Shown: positions 1-7,954 of the stretch, one piece after another | Layout: each line of letters begins with the position of its first letter | How positions within the stretch are numbered: position 1 is the first letter of the stretch | NCBI GenBank assembly: GCA_028282845.1 | Contig: JANQGY010000009.1 | Location: 1-64,000, forward strand | Length of the DNA stretch: 64,000 nt | Direction: 5' to 3' | Origin: a bacterium | GTDB lineage: Bacteria; Fidelibacterota; Marinisomatia; Marinisomatales; JAHJCW01 | The notes under the pieces: model-generated | The model's database searches: none | The model's input: only the letters and a program-made list of their open reading frames with translations | Told to the model about the DNA's origin: nothing | Translations under genes and position numbers: made by a program

Positions 1-93
1 CCATTACAACAATTGATCGATAGTGCCAAAAATGAAAATTTTAATGATTGGCTATTATCAAAGTATGATTATGACTTAATGCAGAATTACTAA
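1..93 (+). CDS. 3' end of an unidentified gene
   Basis: An open frame enters from the left edge and ends at a TAA at 91-93. The last 30 residues include FNDWLLSKYDYDLMQNY. No domain can be recognised from so short a tail. It runs in the same direction as the accessory genes that follow and is separated from them by a hairpin-containing spacer. The reading frame is clear, but its product cannot be named. Confidence 0.5.
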   Translation, partial: PLQQLIDSAKNENFNDWLLSKYDYDLMQNY

Positions 94-334
94 ACACAAC
101 AATGGCTATAAGTAATTGCTTGTTCTCGCCTACTTTGGAAATTCCGCAGGAATTTCCCTAAATTCAAAAATGTTTTTATATTTGCGATGCTTTTAAGACT
201 TTATAAAACATCTCTAAGTCCCTATTCAGGGAGAATACGCAATATCATTGATAATAAATCATTGACCTGTTTTAATGTGCGTATTATTTTAACAAATATT
301 CTTTATTATATTCCTCATAACGAGAGGGTTCAAA
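94..334. other. Intergenic spacer with inverted repeats
   Basis: This non-coding spacer contains a perfect 9-bp inverted repeat around GCA (GGAAATTCC at 137-145 and GGAATTTCC at 149-157). About 75 bases on it holds a second inverted pair, AATACGCA near 233 and TGCGTATT near 278. It resembles, from general memory only, linkers found between unrelated single genes in accessory regions of Bacteroidota. A ribosome-binding site (GAGAGG, 322-327) for the next gene lies at its end. Confidence 0.4.
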
Positions 335-1186
335 TTGATTAAAATGAAAATTACGGATATTATATCAAAGTCAGAGAAGCCCGCGATTTATGAAAAAGGT
401 AACTCTTTTATGTGGACAGACCCACATATCTCAAAACAGTTATTACAGGTCCACCTAAACCCAGACATTGACCTTGCAAGTCGTAAAAAATCAACGATAG
501 AAAAGACGGCTAAATGGATTTTGGAAAATAGGGATAACAATAAAAACCTAAAAATTTTGGATTTAGGCTGTGGACCTGGTTTGTACACAGAAATTTTTGC
601 AAATAATAGACATAGAGTGACAGGAATTGACATTTCAAAAAATTCTATTGACCATGCTATTAAATCGGCAAAAAAGAAAGGATTAAGAATAGATTATCAG
701 AATTCAAACTATTTAGATATTGATTTAGGACAAGAAAAGTATGATTTAGTTGTACTCATTTACGCCGATTTGGGAGTATTGCTACCACTCGAAAGAGAAA
801 AACTTTTAGCAAAAATCTTTAAAGCGTTAAATAAAGGTGGAGTTTTCATTTTTGATGTTTTGAATGATAAAGGATTTAAAGAAAAATTATCTCCAAAAAC
901 TTGGGAATCAAGTAAAGTCGGATTTTGGAAAGAAACACCATATTTGGCATTATCAGAATCATTCTTGTACGAGAAAGAAAAGGTAATTCTGTCTCAGCAT
1001 ACAATAATTGATGAGAGTGAGAATATTGATATTTACCGTTTTTGGACACATTTCTTCTCTCATAGTGATATATCCGAAATGTTGAAGCAACAGAATTTTA
1101 AAGACATTGAATTCCGAGAAGATATTTTGCCTGAAAGTGATATGTGGAATGGGGAGAATGTAATATTTGTAAAATGCATAAAATAA
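335..1186 (+). CDS. Class I SAM-dependent methyltransferase
   Basis: The protein has a Rossmann-type methyltransferase fold. Motif I, LDLGCGPG, is at residues 75-82, followed by an acidic residue in GIDIS that should bind the ribose of S-adenosylmethionine. A post-I stretch, KYDLVVLIYADLG, and a later GGVFIFDV strand fit the family. The substrate is unknown. A TTG at 335 lies 7 bases after a GAGAGG ribosome-binding motif and is preferred; an ATG at 344 would shorten the protein by three residues. It is a stand-alone gene in an accessory stretch, with more than 200 bases of non-coding sequence on each side. Confidence 0.82.
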   Translation: MIKMKITDIISKSEKPAIYEKGNSFMWTDPHISKQLLQVHLNPDIDLASRKKSTIEKTAKWILENRDNNKNLKILDLGCGPGLYTEIFANNRHRVTGIDISKNSIDHAIKSAKKKGLRIDYQNSNYLDIDLGQEKYDLVVLIYADLGVLLPLEREKLLAKIFKALNKGGVFIFDVLNDKGFKEKLSPKTWESSKVGFWKETPYLALSESFLYEKEKVILSQHTIIDESENIDIYRFWTHFFSHSDISEMLKQQNFKDIEFREDILPESDMWNGENVIFVKCIK

Positions 1187-1407
1187 ACCGATAAGGAAAA
1201 CACCCTGTAACATTTTGTATAGCACATAGCGGGTAAGGTGCAAGATTTTAGCCTCGGTTCTCGCATCAGCTTTGGTGCAGCTCGACAGGAAATCACTCCG
1301 CAATCCGCCACTACTCTTATACGATACCGTTGTCGGACATCGTGGAGCTTTAATGCACAATAAAACTTTATACTTGAACTTTGTTTTACAAATAAAAGGG
1401 TAACACA
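1187..1407. other. Intergenic spacer rich in imperfect palindromes
   Basis: This is a 221-base spacer between a methyltransferase and a broken esterase gene. It is more GC-rich than its surroundings and includes an imperfect hairpin, GCATCAGCTTTGGTGC, near 1263-1278. No RNA family or gene is recognised. An AAAAGGG ribosome-binding motif at 1394-1400 serves the next gene. Short overlapping frames here are not credible genes. Confidence 0.4.
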
Positions 1408-2208
1408 GTGAAGAATATCAATATTTTAAAATTTGGTTATTATTCAACGCTATCGTTTGCGATATTAGCATTTTTCGTTTTGGGATTTGTTAATGCACAA
1501 GAACAGTATCCGTCAGATATATTTGAGGACGTTGAAAAATTATCATATTATTCGCAGATTCTTGATGAAGACAGAGAATTATATATCCATGTTCCGACTG
1601 GAGATCCCAACAAACAGTATTCTGTCATTTATTTACTTGATGGTGAGGTAACAGAAAATTATTGAGAAGCGTTGGACTTTAGCAAAAATCACCCGATAAT
1701 TATTGTCGGAATAGCCAATAGAAATCGAGATTTAATTCCGGTTTCAATTGCAACTCGATTCGGCTCAGGTGAAGCAGAGAGTTTTAGAAATTTCCTCATC
1801 CATGAACTTATCTCTTACGTTGATAATCAATATTCTACAAATGGGGAAAATATATTACATGGAGCATCGAATGCCGGATTGTTTACTTTATATACAATGT
1901 TTACAACTCCTGAATACTTTAACGCCTTTATTTCAAGTAGTGCAACCGTAGGTCATTGTTATGAATACATAACCAATCTTGCAATCAACAATAAGAAGAG
2001 AAACTTATTAAATAATAAAAAACTTATTTCCCATTATGGCAATAAAGATCAGTTACCCCATGTTATTAATTTTCTACCAAAATATATAGAGTTAATTAAA
2101 AATAATTTTGGTAAACAAATGCAAATAAGGTCAATAGTAGTAGAGGATGGTGATCATGTACCCCCGAATAGTGTATTAGATGGGCTAAATTTCATATATA
2201 ACGAATAA
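1408..2208 (+). pseudogene. Esterase (alpha/beta hydrolase, Fes/esterase-D type) broken by in-frame TGA
   Basis: Two open stretches, 1408-1665 and 1672-2208, lie in the same frame and are separated only by the TGA at 1663-1665, so they are one gene. The N-terminus is a signal peptide ending in VNAQ. The first part ends with VIYLLDGE, typical of the first strand of esterase-D/enterochelin-esterase-like hydrolases. The second part has a nucleophile elbow of form G-A-S-N-A-G and a C-terminal EDGDHVPP that supplies the likely catalytic His. A GTG start follows AAAAGGG at good spacing. TGA ends other genes here, so recoding is unlikely. Either a recent nonsense mutation or a sequencing error explains it. 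Confidence 0.75.
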
Positions 2209-2302
2209 CATAATACAATTGCTGATTTTCGTCCGTTTTAATTTTTTTGTAACTTGACAGAGAACGATTACAACAAAATAAATTAAAAGGGAATTCCGTT
2301 AT

Positions 2303-2923
2303 ATGACAAATCCATGGTTAGACATTTCGCATACTGATTATGAAAATCACATGACAGCTGTCGATCAGGCTCAAGTTTTGAATAAATTGACGCTGCACAG
2401 CCTTCAGGAGTATCAACCGGAAAGATTTGCGCTTTTAGGTTGCTCAACAGGCAATGGCTTAGAGCATATAAATACGAAAATTACCAAAACTGTTTTTGCC
2501 ATTGATATCAATCCGGATTATTTAAATATAGTACATAAAAAGTTCAAAGGGAGAATCGGTAATTTAAAAACTATCAATATGGACATCGCCAAAGACGCGT
2601 TGAACATCGAAAAAATAGACTTGTTTTTCATCGGACTTGTTTTAGAATATGTTGAACCTCAAGTAACATTGGAAAAAATCATTGCAACCTTGAGCCATAG
2701 GGGTGTTTTAGTAATTGTTATTCAAAAAAACAAGGGAACGGCTTTTGTAACCAAAACGCAATATAAATCACTTGAAAAATTATCTAAGATTTCAAATGAA
2801 GTGGACGAAAGAGCAATTGACGATTTTATCAGATCTAAGCAGCTTGAATTACTCAACCGGGAAGAGCTTGAATTAACCGCTAATAAATCCTTTATACTGA
2901 TCGAATATAGAAAAAAATATTGA
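2303..2923 (+). CDS. Class I SAM-dependent methyltransferase
   Basis: A small methyltransferase-like protein. Motif I is LLGCSTGNG at residues 44-52, and VFAIDINPDYL provides the acidic ribose-binding strand. An N-terminal NPWLDI opening is common in small methyltransferases that act on unknown small molecules. It ends in TGA. It sits alone between the broken esterase and a DUF1697 gene, with about 100 bases on each side. The substrate cannot be inferred. It is unrelated in detail to the methyltransferase at 335, so the two do not look like a duplication. Confidence 0.72.
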   Translation: MTNPWLDISHTDYENHMTAVDQAQVLNKLTLHSLQEYQPERFALLGCSTGNGLEHINTKITKTVFAIDINPDYLNIVHKKFKGRIGNLKTINMDIAKDALNIEKIDLFFIGLVLEYVEPQVTLEKIIATLSHRGVLVIVIQKNKGTAFVTKTQYKSLEKLSKISNEVDERAIDDFIRSKQLELLNREELELTANKSFILIEYRKKY

Positions 2924-3029
2924 ATATTTCGCAGTCAGCGCGACAAATTGCAGAAAGAATTTGTACTGATTATAATATATATAAACTCAGTATCAATAAA
3001 ACACTAATATGAAAACAATATAGCTCAAA

Positions 3030-3572
3030 ATGCAAGATACTAAGAAATATATCGCCCTATTCAGGGGAATTAACGTAGGGGGCAAGAACAAGGTGGAAAT
3101 GAAGCGATTAAAAAAATTATTTGAATTGATCGGCTTTGAAAATGTTGCATCCTATATCAATTCAGGTAATATAAAATTTGAATCAGAAGATATTCTCGCA
3201 AACGTATGGAAAAACATTGAAGTAAATTTCAAAAAGGAATTCGGTTTTGATGTACCCATTTTGGTTAAATCACATGAAGACATTATCAGAATAACTGATT
3301 CGATTCCACATAATTGGCAGAATAATACCGATCAAAAAACAGACGTGGCATATCTTTTCCCCGACATTGATTCTACGGATACAATTGAACAACTTCCTGT
3401 GAATAGGGCGTTTATTGATGTACGTTACACACCCGGAGCCATCTATTGGAATGTTGACCGAAAAGATCAAAATAAAAGTAAGCTAAATAAACTTGTCGGT
3501 CACAAATTATATCAGTTTATGACCGTTAGAAATGTTAATACTGCCCGCTATTTAGCAACCTGGAATGACTAA
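3030..3572 (+). CDS. DUF1697 family protein
   Basis: The opening YIALFRGINVGGKNKVEM and the following YINSGNIKFES are the signature of DUF1697, a widespread family of about 180 residues with no assigned biochemical role. Length (180 aa) matches the family. Its last 8 bases overlap the start of the next gene, so the two are probably co-transcribed. No catalytic residues are established for the family. Confidence 0.88.
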   Translation: MQDTKKYIALFRGINVGGKNKVEMKRLKKLFELIGFENVASYINSGNIKFESEDILANVWKNIEVNFKKEFGFDVPILVKSHEDIIRITDSIPHNWQNNTDQKTDVAYLFPDIDSTDTIEQLPVNRAFIDVRYTPGAIYWNVDRKDQNKSKLNKLVGHKLYQFMTVRNVNTARYLATWND

Positions 3573-4071
3573 AAAACAAGCCATCCCTCGCATTCGCCCG
3601 CGCTTTGAATTTCCTATAAAATATTCAAAGCACGATGCCCTACGAATAATGGCAGCGGCTTTAGAAGATACAGATGAATCCATCGAAGGTGTTATTGTTG
3701 ATAATCATGTGATAATTGATGTGACCGAAGAGAATCGGCATTTTTGGTCGCCGCAAATGAATTTTAGATTTACAATCGATGATGATGAGCCAAGCGTTAC
3801 GAAAGTTAAAGGTATCATCGGTCCCCGACCGGCAACTTGGACCTTATTTATGTTCTTTTATTTTTTGATTGGCACTCTCGGGTTTTTTATTTCATCATTC
3901 GGACTCGCCAAATGGTCGCTTGGGGAATCTTCGATCACTATTTGGGCTTTCCCGATTGCGCTTCTGATAATGCTAACAGCTTACGCCGCAGGAAAACTCG
4001 GTGAAAGATTGGGGAAAGACCAAGTGGAACTTCTAACAAAATTCGTAAAAGTTAATTTACAAGTTGATTAG
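3565..4071 (+). CDS. Hypothetical protein with two C-terminal membrane helices
   Basis: The protein has a soluble N-terminal half of about 90 residues, rich in beta-type acidic sequence. Two predicted membrane helices follow, at about 92-113 and 123-141, and a short charged C-terminus ends it. No family is recognised. It starts inside the end of the DUF1697 gene (8-base overlap) and is followed 22 bases later by a Rid-family gene, which suggests a small operon. Function is unknown. Confidence 0.65.
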   Translation: MTKKQAIPRIRPRFEFPIKYSKHDALRIMAAALEDTDESIEGVIVDNHVIIDVTEENRHFWSPQMNFRFTIDDDEPSVTKVKGIIGPRPATWTLFMFFYFLIGTLGFFISSFGLAKWSLGESSITIWAFPIALLIMLTAYAAGKLGERLGKDQVELLTKFVKVNLQVD

Positions 4072-4093
4072 GTTCTTATTTCAGATTATTTAA

Positions 4094-4486
4094 ATGGAAA
4101 GAAGGAATATATCATCAGGCTCAAAATATGAAGATTCGATAGGATTTTCGAGAGCGGTTAGGGTTGACAATCGAATTTATATCTCCGGCACCGCTCCGAT
4201 TGCCGATGATGGTTCAACGGCTTTCCCCGGGGATCTATACAATCAAACCAAGCGCTGCATTGATATTATAAGAGAGGCTATTAAGGCGGCCGGCGGACAA
4301 TTAAAAGATGTTGTTCGAACCCGGATATATCTCACTGACATTGCAAATTGGGAAGAAGCTGCTCGCGCTCATGGTGAATATTTTTCTGAAATCAAACCGG
4401 CAAGTACTTTTGTTGAAGTTAAAGGATTAATCAAAAAAGACTGGCTTGTTGAAATTGAGGCACAGGCGATATTAGCTGGGAATTAA
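4094..4486 (+). CDS. Rid (YjgF/YER057c/UK114) family protein
   Basis: The 130-residue protein matches the Rid fold in length and in YISGTAPI, the central TRIYLTDI and a C-terminal VEIEAQAI. Rid proteins form trimers; the RidA subfamily hydrolyses reactive enamines and imines formed by PLP enzymes. The Arg that RidA uses, in a P-A-R motif, is replaced here: residues 102-104 read P-A-S. It is therefore likely a member of another Rid subgroup, without proven imine deaminase activity. It follows the two-TM gene closely. Confidence 0.88.
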   Translation: MERRNISSGSKYEDSIGFSRAVRVDNRIYISGTAPIADDGSTAFPGDLYNQTKRCIDIIREAIKAAGGQLKDVVRTRIYLTDIANWEEAARAHGEYFSEIKPASTFVEVKGLIKKDWLVEIEAQAILAGN

Positions 4487-4561
4487 CATTCAAAGAATAC
4501 TTCAGCCATTCATTTTAAAATCTCTTAACTAAACCAAATTATAATAATAAATTCTTTTTCT

Positions 4562-5065
4562 ATGTATCGTTCAATATCAATCTATGTGATTGCTGTGCTA
4601 ATTGCCAATTACACGGCTACCTGGTTCATTCCTTTGCCAATATTCGGAATGGTTTCAGTAGGTACTTTGGTATTTGGCATTACCTTTACGCAGCGCGATA
4701 GGGTGCATCGCTTTGGACGTAAACCGGTTTATTTGATGATCTTCATTGCGGCTATCGGTATGGTCTTGGAATCCACCTTCCTCGGTGTTGAATGGAGAAT
4801 TATCACTGCGTCTTTTATTGCAATCGTTTTAAGTGAAACAGCCGATACAGAAGTTTATCAAAAATTGCTAAATAAACCTTGGATGAAACGGGTAATCGGT
4901 TCAAATCTGATCAGTATTCCACTCGATAGCATATTGTTCAATATCATTGCTTTTTACGGAGTATTTCAAGCCGGCATGTTGATCGCAATAATTTTTGGCG
5001 AGATCGTCGCAAAATTTGCGACCGGCTTCATCGCCGCTTTGTGGCGTACAAAAACTAATAAATGA
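4562..5065 (+). CDS. VUT family (YhhQ-like, DUF165) membrane transporter
   Basis: A polytopic membrane protein of 167 residues with about five or six hydrophobic segments. The motif LSETADTEVYQ in the middle and the small C-terminal helix ending GFIAALWRT are characteristic of the VUT/YhhQ family. Characterised members import queuosine precursors such as preQ0 and preQ1. That role is family knowledge; no queuosine gene lies nearby in this window, so the substrate is inferred. Its stop codon overlaps the start of the next gene by 4 bases (ATGA), implying translational coupling. Confidence 0.82.
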   Translation: MYRSISIYVIAVLIANYTATWFIPLPIFGMVSVGTLVFGITFTQRDRVHRFGRKPVYLMIFIAAIGMVLESTFLGVEWRIITASFIAIVLSETADTEVYQKLLNKPWMKRVIGSNLISIPLDSILFNIIAFYGVFQAGMLIAIIFGEIVAKFATGFIAALWRTKTNK

Positions 5066-5592
5066 AAAAAATAATTCTATATATAGCCACTTCATTGAAC
5101 GGCTACATTGCCAAGGCTAATGGCAGCGTTGACTGGTTGGAGGGTATCCCGAATCCGCACAATGAGAATTATGGCTACAACGATTTACTTGATTTGATTG
5201 ACACAACCATTCAGGGCAATAATACTTACCGACAAATATTGGATTGGGGGATTGATTTTCCATACAAAGGGAAAGATAATTATGTGATAACACAAAATGC
5301 TAACTTGGTGAGCGATGAAAATGTGACATACATTTCTTCGGATCATCTAAATTTCATAGAGAAATTGAAAAATGGTTCCGGGAAAAATATTTGGTTAGTC
5401 GGCGGCGGTAAAGTGAATTCTTTATTACTTAATAATGGCTTAATTGATGAGATACATCAATTCATTATGCCGATTGTAATTGAGGACGGCATTAAATTAT
5501 TTGATTCAGTGAAAGAAGGTTTGTCATTAAAGATCGTTGATACCAAAGTTTATAAATCGGGTGTAATAAGATACCGGTACAAGGTGGCGTAA
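5062..5592 (+). CDS. Dihydrofolate-reductase-like (RibD C-terminal) family protein
   Basis: The opening MKKIILYIATSLNGYIA with a following GSVDWLEG is the standard start of stand-alone RibD C-terminal-domain reductases (YyaP/YwjB type). A GGGKVNSLLL segment fits the NADPH-binding loop. The family reduces folate- or pyrimidine-type substrates in characterised relatives, but the substrate here is unknown. It overlaps the transporter upstream by 4 bases and is followed 2 bases later by an FMN reductase. This suggests a small redox-related operon. Confidence 0.82.
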   Translation: MKKIILYIATSLNGYIAKANGSVDWLEGIPNPHNENYGYNDLLDLIDTTIQGNNTYRQILDWGIDFPYKGKDNYVITQNANLVSDENVTYISSDHLNFIEKLKNGSGKNIWLVGGGKVNSLLLNNGLIDEIHQFIMPIVIEDGIKLFDSVKEGLSLKIVDTKVYKSGVIRYRYKVA

Positions 5593-5594
5593 CT

Positions 5595-6122
5595 ATGAAA
5601 ATTTTAGCATTCGCCGGCAGCAACAGTTCCAAATCAATTAATCATCAATTTATTGAATACATTGCTAAACAAATTAATGAACATGAAGTAGAAGTAATCC
5701 GATTGACTAATTACAATATTCCATTGTATGCCGTTGATATCGAACAAAATGATGGCTTCCCTGATGGTGTCAAATTATTACATAAGAAAATTCGTGAAGC
5801 AGACGGGATTATAATTTCTACAGCAGAACATAATGGCAACATTACCGCCTTCTTCAAAAGTTTTATTGATTGGATATCGCGCTATGACCGTGAATTCTTA
5901 AAAGGTAAAAAGTGGTTATTGCTCAGTACGGCTCCGGGCAAACGGGGTGGTGCTTCCGCTCTGGCAATTGCCAAGAAAACCTTAGATTATTTCAAGGGTG
6001 AATTAATTGGCACTTACAGTCTTAGCAACTTTAAAACTAATTTTATTGATGGTGATATTGTTGATGAGGCTATCAAGAAAGATGTAAATCAATTAATAAA
6101 CGATTTTAGCAAGTTACTTTAA
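5595..6122 (+). CDS. NADPH-dependent FMN reductase family protein
   Basis: A flavodoxin-like fold is indicated by the start MKILAFAGSNSSKSINHQ, which forms the FMN phosphate-binding loop. IPLYAVDIE and the conserved stretch STAEHNGNITAFFKSFIDW (usually S-x-P-E-Y-N-x-S/G) follow. The family transfers electrons from NAD(P)H through FMN to quinones, azo compounds or metal ions. The physiological acceptor is not predictable. It is packed against the RibD-like gene upstream and the HELVH gene downstream (9-base gap). Confidence 0.85.
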   Translation: MKILAFAGSNSSKSINHQFIEYIAKQINEHEVEVIRLTNYNIPLYAVDIEQNDGFPDGVKLLHKKIREADGIIISTAEHNGNITAFFKSFIDWISRYDREFLKGKKWLLLSTAPGKRGGASALAIAKKTLDYFKGELIGTYSLSNFKTNFIDGDIVDEAIKKDVNQLINDFSKLL

Positions 6123-6131
6123 ATATTTGAT

Positions 6132-6512
6132 ATGAATAAATCAGGGAAAACACTAATAGAGCTAAACTCATTATTGGATAAATGGCAAACACGTTTGTTA
6201 TTAGATGGTTGGGACATATCAATTAAAATTGTTGAGTTTAATAGAACTGACTATCAACAGAGCGGGGACATTAAAGTAAATTTAGAGCAGAAAAAGGCGG
6301 TCGTTCTCCTTACAAACATGCCGTTTAAAGATGAAGAATATGTACTTGTACATGAATTGGTTCATCTATTATTATGGGATTTAGATACTTTCAGTGAAAA
6401 ATTTGTTCTCAAAAAATCTAATACAAAATTAAAAGGTCAGCATGGCGCATATATGGAAAAACTTGAGGCTACTGTTGATCATCTGACCAAAATACTTATT
6501 AATTCAAAATAG
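6132..6512 (+). CDS. Small HExxH-motif protein, possible zinc metallopeptidase
   Basis: The 126-residue soluble protein carries HELVHLLLWD at residues 74-83, giving an H-E-x-x-H zinc-binding and catalytic motif on a hydrophobic helix. The preceding strand, VVLLTNMPFKDEEYVLV, fits the usual strand-then-helix layout of small gluzincins or SprT/ImmA-like proteases. A third ligand is not obvious; E92 to D97 or the later Glu-rich helix are candidates. No signal peptide is present. It is the last gene of the plus-strand run and is followed directly by a strong terminator. Peptidase activity is inferred only from the motif. Confidence 0.7.
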   Translation: MNKSGKTLIELNSLLDKWQTRLLLDGWDISIKIVEFNRTDYQQSGDIKVNLEQKKAVVLLTNMPFKDEEYVLVHELVHLLLWDLDTFSEKFVLKKSNTKLKGQHGAYMEKLEATVDHLTKILINSK

Positions 6513-6513
6513 A

Positions 6514-6541
6514 AAAGGGAACGAATTATCGTTCCCCTTTA
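6514..6541 (+). terminator. Rho-independent terminator after the accessory operon
   Basis: An 11-bp inverted repeat, AAAGGGAACGA and TCGTTCCC(C)TTT, with a four-base loop begins one base after the stop codon of the HELVH gene. It ends in a T-rich stretch. It should end transcription of the plus-strand run. The A-rich left arm means it could also act on the opposite strand. Confidence 0.8.
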
Positions 6542-6547
6542 CTCAGT

Positions 6548-6664
6548 TTTGTCATTCCGGAATCCCGAAACCTCGGGATATCCGAAATCTATATTTTATT
6601 GGATTCCTACACGCCGCTGCGAACAAGTCTATTTGAGGTAGATAAACTTACGCAGGAATAACAA
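6548..6664. repeat. Degenerate palindromic intergenic repeat
   Basis: The stretch begins GTCATTCCGGAATCCCG and ends GCAGGAATAAC. Its ends are inverted copies of one another, and an internal CCCGAAACCTCGGGA hairpin lies near 6564-6578. Such GTCATTCC...GGAATGAC blocks are common dispersed intergenic repeats in many bacteria. Copy number in this genome cannot be judged from one window. Confidence 0.4.
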
Positions 6665-6665
6665 C

Positions 6666-7799
6666 TTATTCTAAAACATAGATATTTTTCTTAGCGCAGA
6701 TATCCCTTAACTGTTGCGGCCAAACGGTTACTGTAACCTCACCAAGATGAGCTGTTCTGAGCAAGTACATGTAAGTTCGTGCTTGACCGATTCCACCACC
6801 AATACTGAGTGGAATTTCATCATTCAGAATTGCCTGATGATAGGGTAATTTCAAGTCCTCTTCTAAGCCGGCCATTTCCATCTGTTTAACTAATGTATCT
6901 TTGGTAACTCTAACACCCATTGATGTTAATTCATGGCGGCGTCTTGTAACTGGATTCCATACTAAAATATCGCCATTTAAGCCGTGCATCATTTCGCCGT
7001 TCTTTTCAATCGTTTCAGTTATCCAATCGTCATAGTCTGCGGCGCGCATTTCATGCGGATAGCCATCTTTCAAAGGCCAACCGATGCCGTAAATAAATAT
7101 AGCAGGATGCTCCTGGATAATTTTTGTTTCACGCTGTTTACGTGGTAGATTGGGATACATATCCAATATTTCTTCGGCATGGAAGAATTCCAATTCTTCA
7201 TGAAAATCGGGATATTTGTCGGTATTCAATTCCGGAAACTGTTCCTTAACAAATTGTCCGGCGCCATAAATGACTTTCCATATTCTTTTTACAACATCGG
7301 TAAGAAAATCCAAGTTGCGTTGATCAGCAGTTATAACTCTCTCCCAATCCCATTGGTCAACATAAGAACTGTGGTCATGATCCAAGAAATAATCCTTACG
7401 AACAGCACGCATATCGGTATTGATTCCTTCGCCCGGTTTGCAGTCAAATTGTTTTAAGGCGACCCGTTTCCATTTGGTGGCGGCTTGAACAACCTGCGCT
7501 TCTATTCGCTTTTCCAAACCGAGACCGGCAGGAAAGTCAACCGGCGTGCGCGAGCCGTCGCGATCCAGCATATCGTTTACGCCACTATCTTTACTAACGA
7601 TCAACGGAACTTGAACTAATTGGAGATTCAATGCTTCGGCTAAACCCTTTTCAATATATTCTTTAACCATATACAGAGCTTTCATACGCTCCTTAGGAGT
7701 TTGCAATGGTGTATAATCGTTAGGTAGAATTTTCTCAACTTCTTCGTAAGTACTAATGCCGGGACCGGCTAAATCAGCAACTTTTGAATTGGTGTTCAT
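6666..7799 (-). CDS. asnA: Aspartate--ammonia ligase (asparagine synthetase A)
   Basis: The enzyme makes asparagine from aspartate, ammonia and ATP through an aspartyl-adenylate, in a class II aminoacyl-tRNA-synthetase-like fold. The sequence shows VPLIVSKDSGVNDMLDRDG, FPAGLGLEKRIEAQVVQAA, ALKQFDCKPGEGINTDM and a C-terminal GGGIGQARTYMYLL, all typical of AsnA. At 377 residues it is longer than the E. coli enzyme, mostly at the N-terminus and in insertions. A GAGGAAT motif lies just before the ATG. It faces the accessory operon tail to tail and diverges from the DUF4835 gene. Confidence 0.95.
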   Translation of the reverse strand: MNTNSKVADLAGPGISTYEEVEKILPNDYTPLQTPKERMKALYMVKEYIEKGLAEALNLQLVQVPLIVSKDSGVNDMLDRDGSRTPVDFPAGLGLEKRIEAQVVQAATKWKRVALKQFDCKPGEGINTDMRAVRKDYFLDHDHSSYVDQWDWERVITADQRNLDFLTDVVKRIWKVIYGAGQFVKEQFPELNTDKYPDFHEELEFFHAEEILDMYPNLPRKQRETKIIQEHPAIFIYGIGWPLKDGYPHEMRAADYDDWITETIEKNGEMMHGLNGDILVWNPVTRRRHELTSMGVRVTKDTLVKQMEMAGLEEDLKLPYHQAILNDEIPLSIGGGIGQARTYMYLLRTAHLGEVTVTVWPQQLRDICAKKNIYVLE

Positions 7800-7954
7800 T
7801 ATGATTCCTCAAATGTTTAATTATGTAATATAAAAGTGTCTAAAAAATACAAATTAGTCCTCAATTGTTAAAACAAATACCTGTTAAAACAGGCGAATTT
7901 TTTGATAACCTTTGTCTTGCAGGGCACACTTATTACTCGATACATTCAAGTATT

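Noticed and set aside
1663..1665. TGA read as Trp or selenocysteine
   Set aside because: TGA ends other genes in the window, such as the methyltransferase ending at 2923. The position is not in a redox motif, and no SECIS-like hairpin follows.
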